Shown here: positions 33,303-42,207 of the stretch, piece after piece
How the letters are laid out: every line of letters begins with the position of its first letter
Numbering within the stretch: the stretch's first letter is position 1
DNA from: Streptomyces sennicomposti
Lineage (GTDB): Bacteria; Actinomycetota; Actinomycetes; Streptomycetales; Streptomycetaceae
NCBI RefSeq assembly: GCF_019890635.1
Contig: NZ_JAIOAB010000002.1
Span: 124,001-188,000, forward strand
Reading direction: 5' to 3'
DNA: 64,000 nucleotides
Notes under the pieces: generated by a model
Seen by the model: only the letters and a program-made list of their open reading frames with translations
Told to the model about the DNA's origin: nothing
Database searches by the model: none
Made by a program: the position numbers and the translations under genes

Positions 33303-35414
33303 GTGATCGGCGAACCCGCAGCCCTGTCCCCTCCTAGATCCTTCCGCCTGACGGTCCTGGCCTGTGTGACGGTGCTCATCGCCGCCCTCACCCTGGCCGT
33401 CACGCAGTCCCCGGCCCGCGCCGCCGGAACCCTGCTCTCGCAGGGGAAGCCGGTCACGGCCTCCTCCACCGAGAACGCCGGCACCCCGGCCACCGCGGCG
33501 GTCGACGGCGACAACGGAACGCGCTGGTCCAGCGCCGCCGCCGACCCCCAGTGGCTCCAGGTCGACCTGGGCACCGGAGCGACGATCAGCTCCGTCACCC
33601 TGAACTGGGAGACGGCGTACGCCACGGCGTACCGGATCCAGACCTCCACCGACGGCACCACGTGGAAGGACCTCTACACCACCACGACGGGCCGAGGCGG
33701 CACCGAGAACCTCACCGTCGCCGGTTCCGGACGCTACGTCCGCCTCACCACCACCCAGCGCGCGACCCAGTACGGAGTCTCCCTCTGGGAGTTCCAGGTC
33801 TACGGAACGGCCGGCACCGCCGGCGCCTGCTCGACGGCCGACGCCGCACTCGGCAGGCCCGCCACCGCCTCCTCCACCGAGAACGCCGGCACCCCGGCCA
33901 GTGCCGCGGTCGACGGCGACAACGGAACGCGCTGGTCCAGCGCCGCCGCCGACCCGCAGTGGCTCCAGGTCGACCTCGGGTCCGTACAGACCGTCTGCGG
34001 CGTCCAGTTGAGCTGGGAGACGGCGTACGCGAAGGCCTACCAGATCCAGGTCTCCGACGACGGCGCCTCCTGGACCAGTGTCTACAGCACGACCACCGGC
34101 CCCGGCGCCACGGAACTGATCTCAACCACCGGCGCCGGCCGCTACGTTCGGGTCTACGCCACCACCCGCGCCACCCAGTACGGCTACTCCCTCTGGGAGT
34201 TCCAGATCTTCACCGGAGGGACGACGTCCCCGCCGGGCGACGGCGCGACGCTGCTGTCCTACAAGAAGCCGGCCACCGCCTCGACGTACCAGAACGCCAA
34301 CAGCTGCCTCGACTGCACTCCCGCGAAGGCGTTCGACGAGGACCCGGCCACGCGCTGGGCGACCAGCGACGTCAACGGCTGGGTGGACCCGGGCTGGATC
34401 GCCGTCGACCTCGGCGCGAGCGCCCACATCACCAAGGTCGTCCTCCAGTGGGACCCGGCCTACGCCACCGCCTACCAGATCCAGACCTCGCCCGACGGCG
34501 TCAACTGGACCAGCATCTACTCGACTTCGAACGGCAAGGGCTTCAAGGAGACCCTGAACGTCGACGGCACGGGACGCTGGGTGCGGATGTACGGCACCGC
34601 GCGCAGCAACGGCTACGGCTACTCGCTGTGGACCTTCGACGTGTACGGCACGGGCGGCAGCCCCACCGCCCCGCCGGCGCCCCCGGCCGACCCGGGCAAC
34701 CCCGGACACCTGGTGTGGAGCGACGAGTTCAACGGCCCGGCGGGCGCCAAGCCGGACACCGCGAAGTGGACCCAGGACCCGGGCAACGGCCAGAACGGCG
34801 AGCTGGAGTACTACACCGACGGCGACAACACCTCGATGGACGGCAACGGCAACCTCGTCATCGAGGCGCGCAAGGAGGCCGACGGACGGTACACCTCGGG
34901 CCGGATCAACACCTCGGACCACTTCGACTTCACCTACGGTCACGTCGAGGCGCGCATCAAGGTGTCGGGCACCCAGGGCCTGTGGCCGGCCTTCTGGCTG
35001 CTGGGCTCGAACTTCAAGACCGGCACCCCGTGGCCCAACTGCGGTGAGATCGACATCATGGAACACGTCGGCAAGGTCGCGGACTCCGTCTACTCCACCC
35101 TGCACGCCCCCGCGTACAACGGCGGGAACGGCTACGGCTCTCCCTACACGGTCGCGGGCAGCGACTTCGCCTCCGCCTTCCACACCTACGCCCTGGACTG
35201 GAACTCCAGCCGCATGACGTTCTCGGTGGACGGCAAGAGCTTCTTCACCGCGGACCGCTCGACGGTGGAGCAGACCCGGGGCCCCTGGGTGTACGACCAC
35301 CCCTTCTACATCATCCTCAACAACGCGGTGGGCGGCGACTGGCCCGGAGCCCCGGACGCCACGACCGTGCTGCCGCAGAAGATGCTCGTCGACTACGTCC
35401 GCGTGTCGCAGTAG
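33303..35414 (+). CDS. Secreted GH16 glucanase with three F5/8-type carbohydrate-binding modules
   Basis: 703 aa. The signal peptide (LTVLACVTVLIAALTLAVTQ, cleaved near ARAAG, about 40) is followed by three discoidin/F5-8C (CBM32-like) modules at about 44-170, 180-308 and 320-453. Each ends SLWEFQVYG, SLWEFQIFT or SLWTFDVYG. After a Pro-rich linker comes a GH16 domain (LVWSDEFNGPAG, then GEIDIMEHVG with the catalytic Glu pair at about 581-586, DWNSSRMTFSVDG). GH16 members hydrolyse beta-1,3 or beta-1,3/1,4-glucans and related galactans. Modules one and two are almost identical in DNA. A strong hairpin follows the stop. Confidence 0.93.
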   Translation: MIGEPAALSPPRSFRLTVLACVTVLIAALTLAVTQSPARAAGTLLSQGKPVTASSTENAGTPATAAVDGDNGTRWSSAAADPQWLQVDLGTGATISSVTLNWETAYATAYRIQTSTDGTTWKDLYTTTTGRGGTENLTVAGSGRYVRLTTTQRATQYGVSLWEFQVYGTAGTAGACSTADAALGRPATASSTENAGTPASAAVDGDNGTRWSSAAADPQWLQVDLGSVQTVCGVQLSWETAYAKAYQIQVSDDGASWTSVYSTTTGPGATELISTTGAGRYVRVYATTRATQYGYSLWEFQIFTGGTTSPPGDGATLLSYKKPATASTYQNANSCLDCTPAKAFDEDPATRWATSDVNGWVDPGWIAVDLGASAHITKVVLQWDPAYATAYQIQTSPDGVNWTSIYSTSNGKGFKETLNVDGTGRWVRMYGTARSNGYGYSLWTFDVYGTGGSPTAPPAPPADPGNPGHLVWSDEFNGPAGAKPDTAKWTQDPGNGQNGELEYYTDGDNTSMDGNGNLVIEARKEADGRYTSGRINTSDHFDFTYGHVEARIKVSGTQGLWPAFWLLGSNFKTGTPWPNCGEIDIMEHVGKVADSVYSTLHAPAYNGGNGYGSPYTVAGSDFASAFHTYALDWNSSRMTFSVDGKSFFTADRSTVEQTRGPWVYDHPFYIILNNAVGGDWPGAPDATTVLPQKMLVDYVRVSQ
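33459..33977. repeat. Near-identical 111-bp direct repeats inside the GH16 gene
   Basis: Segments 33459-33569 and 33867-33977 differ at only a few bases. They encode ASSTENAGTPA..AVDGDN, then GTRWSSAAADPQWLQVDLG in both first and second binding modules. The rest of the two modules is more diverged, indicating duplication plus recent gene conversion or recent duplication. Confidence 0.85.
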
Positions 35415-35430
35415 TCGGCGGCCGCCCCCG

Positions 35431-35467
35431 CCCCGGGCCGGGCCGGGCCACCGGTCCCGGCCCGGGG
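35431..35467. terminator. Strong hairpin after GH16 gene
   Basis: CCCCGGGCCGGG and CCCGGCCCGGGG pair perfectly over 12 bp around a 13-nt loop, starting 16 bp after the GH16 stop. This is a likely terminator, so the esterase gene downstream probably has its own promoter in 35468-35759. Confidence 0.7.
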
Positions 35468-35759
35468 TCCGGGTCCGGTGGTCCGGCCGCCGGTGGCCTC
35501 TGCCCGGGTCCGCCGGCGGCGGCAGCGTCGTCGGCGGTCGGCCGGGCGGCCAGTCCCGTGAGTTTGGTTAGTGGTCGTTCCTGGGTGATTCCGGTTGCCT
35601 TTGTTCCATGCTAGGTTCCCCCTACCTCGGCTCAGGCCGCATGCCCGGGGTCGAGGTACGGGATCTGCCCGCGTGGTTGTCGTGGTTGTCATGCTCAAGC
35701 CATTTCACGGACCGCTGCGTGGACCGCCAAGGCGTCACCCCTGGCCTCCGGGAGACCTC

Positions 35760-36860
35760 ATGCACGTCAGACACCTCGCCGCCGGCCTGACCGCCCTGCT
35801 GTGCGCGATCGTGACGCCGGCCGCCGCCGGTCCGGCCGCCCAGGCCGCCCAGGCCGAGTCCAACGGCGGGGTGCGCGTCATGCCGTTGGGCGACTCGATC
35901 ACCGACGGGTTCAACGTGCCCGGCGGCTACCGGTCCGACCTGTGGCAGTACCTCGCGGCGGACGGGCACCGCGACGACTTCGTGGGCTCGCGGTCCAACG
36001 GCCCGGCCCGGCTCGGCGACCACGACCACGAGGGGCATCCCGGCTGGCGGATCGACGAGATCGACGCCCACGCGGCCGACTGGGTACGAGCAGCGTCGCC
36101 GCGCACGATCCTGCTGCACATCGGCACCAACGACATGATCCAGAACCACGACCCGGCCGGCGCCCCGGCCCGCCTGGCCGCGCTCATCGACCACGTGACC
36201 GCCGCCGCCCCGAACGCCGACGTGCTGGTCTCCGACCTCGTCCCGCTGGCCGACCCGGCCGCCGAGGAACGGGCCCAGCGCTTCGACGCCGCGGTCCCCG
36301 GCGTGGTCTCCGCCCTGGCCGCCCGGGGGCGGCACGTGCACTTCGTGCCCATGCACTCCGCGCTGACGACCGCCGACCTGGCCGACGGCGTGCACCCGAC
36401 CGGCGGCGGATACTCCAAGATGGCCGCCCGCTGGTACTCCGCCCTGATCTCCTCACCGGTCACCCGCTGGGAGGCCGAGAACCCGGCCTACGCCGCGGTG
36501 CACCACGCCGACCTGCCGGCCACCCCCACGGCGTCCGGCGGCCGCAAGGCCGGCCACATCGACTACGCCGACAGCTACCTCCAGTACACGATCGACGCCC
36601 CCTACACCGGCGGCTACCGGATGTACGTACGGGCCGGCAACGGCATGGGGACCCGGTGCGGACACCTGCTGACCGTCGACGACGGCCCCGCCACCGCGGT
36701 CAGCCACCCCTCCCTGGGATGGGACGAGTGGGTGATCACCGGCGTGGACGTCCAGCTCCGCCGGGGCGCCAACACACTCAGGTTCGCCAAGGGCGAGTGC
36801 TACGCCGAGATCGACGCGATCGACTTCGTCACCCCGGGGGCGCCGACGCCGTGGATCTGA
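35760..36860 (+). CDS. Secreted SGNH (GDSL) esterase with C-terminal carbohydrate-binding module
   Basis: 366 aa from the ATG at 35760, with GGGAGA upstream. The signal peptide (LAAGLTALLCAIVTPAAAG) ends near residue 30. SGNH blocks: GDSITDGF (block I, nucleophile Ser), HIGTND (block III, Asn), and DGVHPTGGGYSKMA (block V, Asp and His). A CBM35/CBM6-like domain (RWEAENPAYAAVHH, then DYADSYLQYTIDAPYTGGYRM, YAEIDAIDFV) fills about 235-366. It would deacetylate plant or fungal polysaccharides such as xylan, assisting the flanking glycosidases. Confidence 0.9.
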   Translation: MHVRHLAAGLTALLCAIVTPAAAGPAAQAAQAESNGGVRVMPLGDSITDGFNVPGGYRSDLWQYLAADGHRDDFVGSRSNGPARLGDHDHEGHPGWRIDEIDAHAADWVRAASPRTILLHIGTNDMIQNHDPAGAPARLAALIDHVTAAAPNADVLVSDLVPLADPAAEERAQRFDAAVPGVVSALAARGRHVHFVPMHSALTTADLADGVHPTGGGYSKMAARWYSALISSPVTRWEAENPAYAAVHHADLPATPTASGGRKAGHIDYADSYLQYTIDAPYTGGYRMYVRAGNGMGTRCGHLLTVDDGPATAVSHPSLGWDEWVITGVDVQLRRGANTLRFAKGECYAEIDAIDFVTPGAPTPWI

Positions 36861-36952
36861 ACCCCGCACCGGGGCGCAGGCGCCGCGCGCAGTGAGCGAG
36901 CCCCTGCCGCTCGGCACGGAAACGGAGACCGACCGACCATGGGAAGGGAACG

Positions 36953-38023
36953 ATGAGGCTTTCTCGCCGTCTTCACGGAGCCGCGGCCATAGTGCTGTCC
37001 GGCCTCCTCACAGCCGTCCTGTCCCTGACGTCCGCCGAACCCGCCCAGGCGGGACAGACGGGCCTGCGGGCCGCGGACCCGAGTGTCCTCCGGGTCGGCG
37101 GCACCTACGTCTCGGTGCAGTCGACCGGCGGCGGCATCGCCGTGCGCCAGGCCCCTTCGACCGACGCGCTGGCCTCGGCGCCCGCCCGCCAGATCTGGTC
37201 GGACACCCGCGGCCTCGGCGAGGTCTGGGCCCCGGAGATCGTGCGGGACGGCGGCCGCTACTACATCTACTTCTCGGCGGGCCGCGGCAGCGCCCACCGG
37301 ATGTACGTGATCAGCTCGGCGACCGCGGACAGCGGATACACCGCCGAGACGCGGCTCGCTCTGCCGGACGACAAGTGGGCCATCGACGGCACCCTGTTCA
37401 CCTTCAACGGACAGCGCTGGTTCGTCTGGTCGGGCTGGGCCGGCGACACCAACGTCGAGCAGAACCTCTACATCACCCGCATGGACACCCCGACCACGCC
37501 GACCGGCGCCCGGCACATCATCTCGCAGCCGCGCGAGAGCTGGGAGCGGGTGGTCGGCAACCCGTTCATCAACGAGGCGCCGGAGGCCATCAAGGACCCG
37601 AACGGCCAGCTGCACATCGTGTACTCGGCCAACGGCAGCTGGAGCGACCAGTACTGCCTGGCCGACCTCAGGCTCCGGGCCGGCGGCGACCCGACGTACG
37701 TCTGGGACTGGTACAAGTCCAACGGCTGCCTGTTCGGCTCCCACCGGGCGACGATGATGGCGGGTTGGGACCCGACGCTGTACGTCGACGGCCCCGGCCA
37801 CCACAGTTTCGTCCTGCTGGACGGGGACATCGCCACCAGCCCGCCCGCCGGCCCGAAGTTCCCCCTGATGTTCCACGCCGTACCCAAGGGAACCGCGTAC
37901 TCGTGGGAGAACCGGTACTGGTACACCGGCAGCTTCTGCTGGTGGGGCAACACCACCTACAGCCGCGCCAACGTCCCCGGCCCGAACACCGACACCGGCT
38001 GGAGCCTGAAGTTCTTCGAGTAG
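36953..38023 (+). CDS. Secreted GH43 family glycosidase
   Basis: 356 aa. The signal peptide (LHGAAAIVLSGLLTAVLSLT, cleaved near AQAG) precedes a five-bladed GH43 domain. The acidic triad candidates are Asp in RAADPSVLR (about 42), Asp in WAIDGTLF (about 144) and Glu in NEAPEAIKDPNG (about 205). APEIVRDGGRYYIYFSAGR is the typical second-blade signature. Such enzymes act mainly as arabinofuranosidases or xylosidases. It lies 92 bp after the SGNH esterase in the same direction, so co-transcription is plausible. Exact linkage specificity is unknown. Confidence 0.9.
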   Translation: MRLSRRLHGAAAIVLSGLLTAVLSLTSAEPAQAGQTGLRAADPSVLRVGGTYVSVQSTGGGIAVRQAPSTDALASAPARQIWSDTRGLGEVWAPEIVRDGGRYYIYFSAGRGSAHRMYVISSATADSGYTAETRLALPDDKWAIDGTLFTFNGQRWFVWSGWAGDTNVEQNLYITRMDTPTTPTGARHIISQPRESWERVVGNPFINEAPEAIKDPNGQLHIVYSANGSWSDQYCLADLRLRAGGDPTYVWDWYKSNGCLFGSHRATMMAGWDPTLYVDGPGHHSFVLLDGDIATSPPAGPKFPLMFHAVPKGTAYSWENRYWYTGSFCWWGNTTYSRANVPGPNTDTGWSLKFFE

Positions 38024-38032
38024 GCGCCCCTC

Positions 38033-38491
38033 TCAGTGCTCCAGTGGGCCGGCCCGGTGCCCGAGGCCGGCCCCGGTGCGGCGGTTCCGCAGCCAGGGGG
38101 CGAGCTGGGCGACCCCCCACGCGACCTCCAGGACGAGGAACAGCCACAGCGTCCGTGAGACGCCGTTGAGCAGGGCGTACGCCATCCACGCCGAGAACAG
38201 GGTGCGCGCGATGCCGTCGAGGAGTCCGTGCACGGGGAGCGGCCAGACGATGCGCAGTGCGGCCCAGACGACCACCACCGAGCCCATCAGATTCGCGTAC
38301 AGGATCTGCCAGGGATCGAGTGCGGGCAGAGTGCCCCAGCCGAGCGCCTCGCCCAGTGCGGACAGCGCGTCGTGCACCAGCGCGTACGTCCACGGCGTCA
38401 CGAACCCCGCGGTGACGGCGAAGTCGTACCAGGCGCTCGCGCGTACGGTGCGAAGGTAGGCGGGGTGTGCGGGGATATCGAGAAGGGTCAT
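38033..38491 (-). CDS. Small integral membrane protein
   Basis: 152 aa with about four hydrophobic helices: WYDFAVTAGFVTPWTYAL, ILYANLMGSVVVVWAALRIV, LLDGIARTLFSAWMAYALL and LWLFLVLEVAWGVAQLAPWL. There is no signal peptide or enzymatic motif. It diverges from a MerR gene across a promoter of the MerR-controlled type, so it is probably that regulator's target. Function is unknown. Confidence 0.8.
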   Translation of the reverse strand: MTLLDIPAHPAYLRTVRASAWYDFAVTAGFVTPWTYALVHDALSALGEALGWGTLPALDPWQILYANLMGSVVVVWAALRIVWPLPVHGLLDGIARTLFSAWMAYALLNGVSRTLWLFLVLEVAWGVAQLAPWLRNRRTGAGLGHRAGPLEH

Positions 38492-38530
38492 GTCGAGGCT
38501 CCTGCTGTCGGGCTGTCAGCGACGCCTCAC

Positions 38531-38560
38531 GCTAAACAGTGGAGTACGGTCCAAGGTCAA
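38531..38560 (-). promoter_or_regulatory. MerR-type promoter with central dyad
   Basis: On the minus strand TTGACC (38560-38555) and TTTAGC (38536-38531) are separated by 18 bp, longer than the usual 17. Between them lies the dyad TGGA-CCGTAC-TCCA (38540-38553). An over-long spacer with a dyad is the hallmark of MerR-activated promoters; the MerR gene starts 28 bp away on the other strand. Confidence 0.5.
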
Positions 38561-38587
38561 GTCCGCCATCCGAAGGGGGCGTTGAGG

Positions 38588-39010
38588 GTGCGCATCGGAG
38601 AGCTGGCCGCGCAGACGGGGATGACCAGGGACACGATCCGGTTCTACGAGAAGGTCGGTCTGATCGCGGGCCGGCGTCTGGCCAACGGCTATCGTGACTT
38701 CCCGCCCGAGGCGGTGGCCTGGCTGCAGTATGTCCGCGCCGCGCAGACACTCGGATTCTCGTTGGCGGAGATCGCGCGGACCGGCGAGGAACTGCGCGGG
38801 GTGCCGGACGCGTCGGAGGCGCTGTCCGCGCTGTTCGAGGAGAAGATCAAGCTGGTCGACGCCCGCATGTCCGAACTCGCCGCCCTGCGCACCGAACTCG
38901 CCGAGCGCGTCGGCACCGGATGCCCCTTGCGGGCAGTCGTCCCGGACGGGAACGGCGGCGGAAACCCGACCGGCCGGCCGTCGCCCAAGGCGCTCGGACC
39001 GGTCAACTAG
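38588..39010 (+). CDS. MerR family regulator
   Basis: 140 aa from a GTG start. The intact N-terminal winged HTH is MRIGELAAQTGMTRDTIRFY, then EKVGLIAGRRLANGYRDFPPEAVAWLQYVRAA (1-52). A dimerisation helix follows (LFEEKIKLVDARMSELAALRTELAERVG), then a short Gly-rich tail with a single cysteine (TGCPLRA). The lone Cys gives no clear metal site. It diverges from the membrane protein at 38491 and presumably controls it. Confidence 0.92.
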   Translation: MRIGELAAQTGMTRDTIRFYEKVGLIAGRRLANGYRDFPPEAVAWLQYVRAAQTLGFSLAEIARTGEELRGVPDASEALSALFEEKIKLVDARMSELAALRTELAERVGTGCPLRAVVPDGNGGGNPTGRPSPKALGPVN

Positions 39011-39282
39011 ACAACTCATCGCATGTGTCCTCGGCATGGCCGACCACCGGGACCACCGGGACTTCGACCCCTACGTCGGAACGGCCACACCGAGAGTCAC
39101 CATCGGCGAGCGGGAGTTCCGGGACGAGCGCGTCGCGCGCCTTCACCAGGCTCGGTCTCCGCGAGGAAGAACGCCGCCGGTCGGCTGGGCTGGTAGAGGG
39201 AAAGCGCTACGACCGCGTGCTTTTCGGTGTCGGACCCGGCACCCATGACGCAAGCGGCGTCCGTCATGTGCGGGGCGGACGG

Positions 39283-39945
39283 TCAAGCCGGAGGGATGAG
39301 GACGCCGGGAAGGGCACCGGCCTTCACAGCGTCCTGGTCGACGGTCACGCCCGTGTAGGAACCCACAGCGGTGAACACCAGCTCGGGCAGGCGCTCGCCA
39401 TGTTCCTCGAAGTACACGACGACTTCGGCCTCACTGGCCTCAGGCATCGACGGGAACACCGCTCCCGCAGCGCCGAGCGCGGCATCGAGGTCCGAGCCCT
39501 GACCGGTGTCAGTGCCGAAGGCAGCCCGGTACGCGCAAGCACCGGGCGCATGAATGATCAGCGGCGGGGGGCTGAAACGGTTGGCGCTCAGGCAGACGAT
39601 CTCCTCGCCCTCGCAGGGGAACATCGACGCGCCCTTGCCTTGGTAGCCGGTCGCCCAGGTTGCCATGCCCCAGTCCTCCAGCACGTACGTCCACTCACCG
39701 CACGTGCCGTACATGGCGCGGTTGAGGCGGCGCGAGGGCCGGCCCGGCCGTCCGGTCGGCGCGCGCAGCTCCCTGCACGGGGTGCGCGCGGCCAACTCGT
39801 CGGGATCGGCGCCGAGATCGATGAGGAATCCGTCCGTTTCCACACCTCGGGCCAGGGTGAGTGAGATGCCGCCGAGCATGCCGGGCACGGCCGACGAAAG
39901 GGTGGTGTGATGATGCGCGCCCATCCACGCGATGCGGTCACTCAT
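39283..39945 (-). CDS. Hypothetical protein, possibly DUF6461-like
   Basis: 220 aa from the ATG at 39945; an upstream in-frame ATG at 40125 would add a Pro/Gly-rich segment and is unlikely. Notable segments are GMLGGISLTLARGVETDGFL, YGTCGEWTYVLEDWGMATWA and EEIVCLSANRFSPPPLIIHAPG. The strand pattern of a TLxRG start with a later GWxxxxE-type strand recalls DUF6461, but I cannot confirm this. It is cytoplasmic, stands alone, and its function is unknown. Confidence 0.65.
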   Translation of the reverse strand: MSDRIAWMGAHHHTTLSSAVPGMLGGISLTLARGVETDGFLIDLGADPDELAARTPCRELRAPTGRPGRPSRRLNRAMYGTCGEWTYVLEDWGMATWATGYQGKGASMFPCEGEEIVCLSANRFSPPPLIIHAPGACAYRAAFGTDTGQGSDLDAALGAAGAVFPSMPEASEAEVVVYFEEHGERLPELVFTAVGSYTGVTVDQDAVKAGALPGVLIPPA

Positions 39946-40222
39946 GCCGGTCAGACTATCGGCCGGTACTGGCGACGATCCTGGTTGAGGCAACGGCCTG
40001 GACGGCGCCGCCTGCACAGGTCGGCACGGCCAACGGATGCCCGAAGCCAGACCTGGACCAGCCCACCGACCGGCGCCCGGCATGCTCGGCCCGACGAAGG
40101 GCCGGGCCCGGCCGGCACCGGGCAAGCCGTCTCAGCCTCCTGCGGTGCGTACTCGGGACGCACTGGGAGCCCTGCCCGGGAACACCGCTGCGAAGACCGG
40201 TTCGTCCTCCGCACGCACCTGG

Positions 40223-40738
40223 TCAGGTGAGGGCGGGGCTCAATCGCGTGGTCACCTGCGTGGTGAGGATCTTGTCGATCACCTCACCCACGTAGCCGTC
40301 CATACCCTCGGTGAGGAGCCGGTCGGCCAGGCGGTTGCGGAACTCCTTGCCCTCATCGGTCTCGGCGGGGGCGGAGGTGTCGGACAGGACCAGGGTGTGC
40401 ACCCGGTGCGGATGACGGAGCTGGAACTCCATGGTGATCTGGCCGCCCATGGAGACGCCCCCGACCACCGCCCGCTCGATGCCCAGGTGATCGAGGAGCG
40501 CGGCGAGGTCATCGGCGAAGTCGGATAGGAGGACCTTTCCGTGGGTGACGCTGCTCCGGCCGTAACCACGCAGGTATGGGGCGATGACTCGGTATCTGGC
40601 TTCGGTCAGCGCCCTGTCCTGGGGCGTCCACAGGGTGCGGTTGAAGGGGTGGCCGTGGAGCAGGAGGACCGCCGGCCCGGTCGAAGGACCGAAGTCGTCG
40701 TAGCGGATCGTGGCGCCGCGCAAGGCTGTGGCGTTCAT
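40223..40738 (-). pseudogene. C-terminally truncated alpha/beta hydrolase
   Basis: 171 aa from the ATG at 40738. The oxyanion loop LLHGHPFNRTLW and nucleophile GGVSMGGQITMEF (Ser about 94) are intact. The frame ends at EVIDKILTTQVTTRLSPALT, just after the cap region. The strands with the catalytic Asp and His (normally another 80-100 residues) are missing, and no continuation lies in other frames of 39946-40222. It is probably inactive. The junction is near 40250. Confidence 0.7.
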
Positions 40739-41105
40739 GCCGAACCCTAACTCCATGATCAGCGGGTGCGCAGAAGGGCTCCGCCGATTGGCCAGGGCTC
40801 TTCCCCACGGCGACTGGTTCTCGGGCGACGTCATGAGCTGTCCCGGGGCGCAGGGCCTCACTCGGAGTGGTCACTACACGGAAGCTGTGCCGGGCCCCAG
40901 CTGGTATCTGACGCAACTGGGCCGTCGTCCCCGACGGATCGAGTGATGTTTCAGGAACTGGATGTGTTCGCGCTTCCGGTCCGCGAATCGCCCGGACCCG
41001 TCGGTGAGTTCACCTCGATCGAGGGAGATCCGACGACGGTGCTTCATTCATCGCCCCGGACCTGCTCCTGAGCTTCTGGCGCCCGTTCGCAGCCGACGAT
41101 GAGCG

Positions 41106-41207
41106 GAGGAAGAACAGGGCCACTACTTCAACTCGGTCCTGCTGGCACGGCCTGGCTACTACGACACCCCCGCTCAGGCTGCGGAGCGACTCCAGCAGAA
41201 CTCGTGA
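41106..41207 (+). pseudogene. C-terminal scrap of an unknown gene
   Basis: The frame reads EEEQGHYFNSVLLARPGYYD, then TPAQAAERLQQNS and a stop at 41207, with protein-like codon use. It is preceded by a stop at 41098-41100. It looks like the end of a longer gene whose body is gone; I do not recognise the family. Confidence 0.3.
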
Positions 41208-41221
41208 CCGTCCCGCCAGGA

Positions 41222-41302
41222 CGCCGACAGGACTCGTTCCCACAAGAGGCCGAAGCCGGTCCGCCCGTGCATCTGGCGCCTGAGCGTCTTGATCCGGTCC
41301 GC
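41222..41302 (-). mobile_element. ISL3-family transposase C-terminal remnant
   Basis: The minus-strand frame reads ADRIKTLRRQMHGRTGFGLL, then WERVLSA. This closely follows the terminal IKxxKRQMYGRAGFxLLxxRVL signature of ISL3 transposases. Only about 27 residues remain; the DDE domain and both inverted repeats are gone. Confidence 0.6.
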
Positions 41303-41697
41303 GAGGGTGGCGTGCCCAGCGCGGGTTCGGTCAGCGAACCGGTGGTGCCCAGTAGGCCATGTCGACCTGCTCTCGGCCGGCTCCGGAGTCTCCTCCGGCA
41401 CCGACTCCGTAAAGATCGCGCGGAGCACGAGCGGTGACGGGAGGCGCACCGCTCAGCCGCCGCGCCGAGAGTACGAAGCCGCGGCACCACCGCCCTCCCG
41501 CCCGGGGAGGCCAGCGGGAACGCGAGAGCTGCCCGCCAGGCCAACGGTCACAGGGCGTAGGCAGCTCACGGAAGTTGGACCAGAAGCCGAGGAACGGCAG
41601 CGCACGGCAGGCAGGCAGTCCGGTCGATGCTGTGCGCAGAGCACCAGGCCGGGAGAATTCCGTTGTCGGACCCTCTCCGAGGCCGCATGCTTCGGAC

Positions 41698-42207
41698 GTG
41701 ACCACTGAGAACGACTTCTCCCACGCCACCGTCACCACGCGTGTCACCGTCCGCGATCTGCTGCCTCGGGATCTGCCGGCGTGCACCTGGTCCGGCTCAG
41801 CCACCCACCTGCGTCATGTGGAGCGAGAGCTGACGCGCGCCGCGGCGGGCGAGGTGGACTACCTGGCTGTATGTACTCCCGTCGACCTGCCGGTGGCGAT
41901 CGGCGGCGTCGACTATCAGGTCAGCCAGGGAGCCGGAACCTTGTGGCAACTCGCCGTGCTGCCCGCGCTGCAGTCCTGCGGCCTGGGAACACTGCTCGTC
42001 CGCGCCGCCGAACAACGCATCCTGAACCGCGGGCTGCGCAGGGCCGAACTCGCCGTAGAAGAGGACAACCCCCGGGCACGCGCCCTGTACGAGCGACTGG
42101 GCTACGTCGCACATGGCCGCGAACCGGACGCCTGGGACGAGGAAGGACCTGACGGATCGATCCGCCGCCACGAGACGATGTGCATTCTCATGCGAAAGAG
42201 CCTCTGA
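41698..42207 (+). CDS. GNAT family acetyltransferase
   Basis: 169 aa from a GTG at 41698. Motif A is WQLAVLPALQSCGLGTLLVR, then AAEQRILNRGL (about 82-112), and motif B is VEEDNPRARALYERLGYVAHGRE (about 120-142). The N terminus has VRDLLPRDLPAC. The longer upstream frame is Arg/Pro-rich and atypical, so the GTG is preferred. The substrate is unknown. It stands alone between decayed DNA and a lipoprotein gene. Confidence 0.85.
   Translation: MTTENDFSHATVTTRVTVRDLLPRDLPACTWSGSATHLRHVERELTRAAAGEVDYLAVCTPVDLPVAIGGVDYQVSQGAGTLWQLAVLPALQSCGLGTLLVRAAEQRILNRGLRRAELAVEEDNPRARALYERLGYVAHGREPDAWDEEGPDGSIRRHETMCILMRKSL

Larger units (their letters stand above)
40739..41697. other. Decayed region with transposase and gene scraps
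   Basis: This 959-bp stretch has no intact gene. It contains the ISL3-like transposase end (41222-41302) and a short C-terminal scrap (41106-41207), listed separately. Remaining frames look random. It separates a truncated hydrolase from an intact GNAT gene and is probably an old insertion/deletion scar. Confidence 0.5.

Noticed and set aside
39036-39248. Short + frame beginning MADHRDHRDFDPYVG
   Set aside because: The first 35 residues look plausible, but the rest is Arg/Pro-rich, there is no ribosome site, and I recognise no family.
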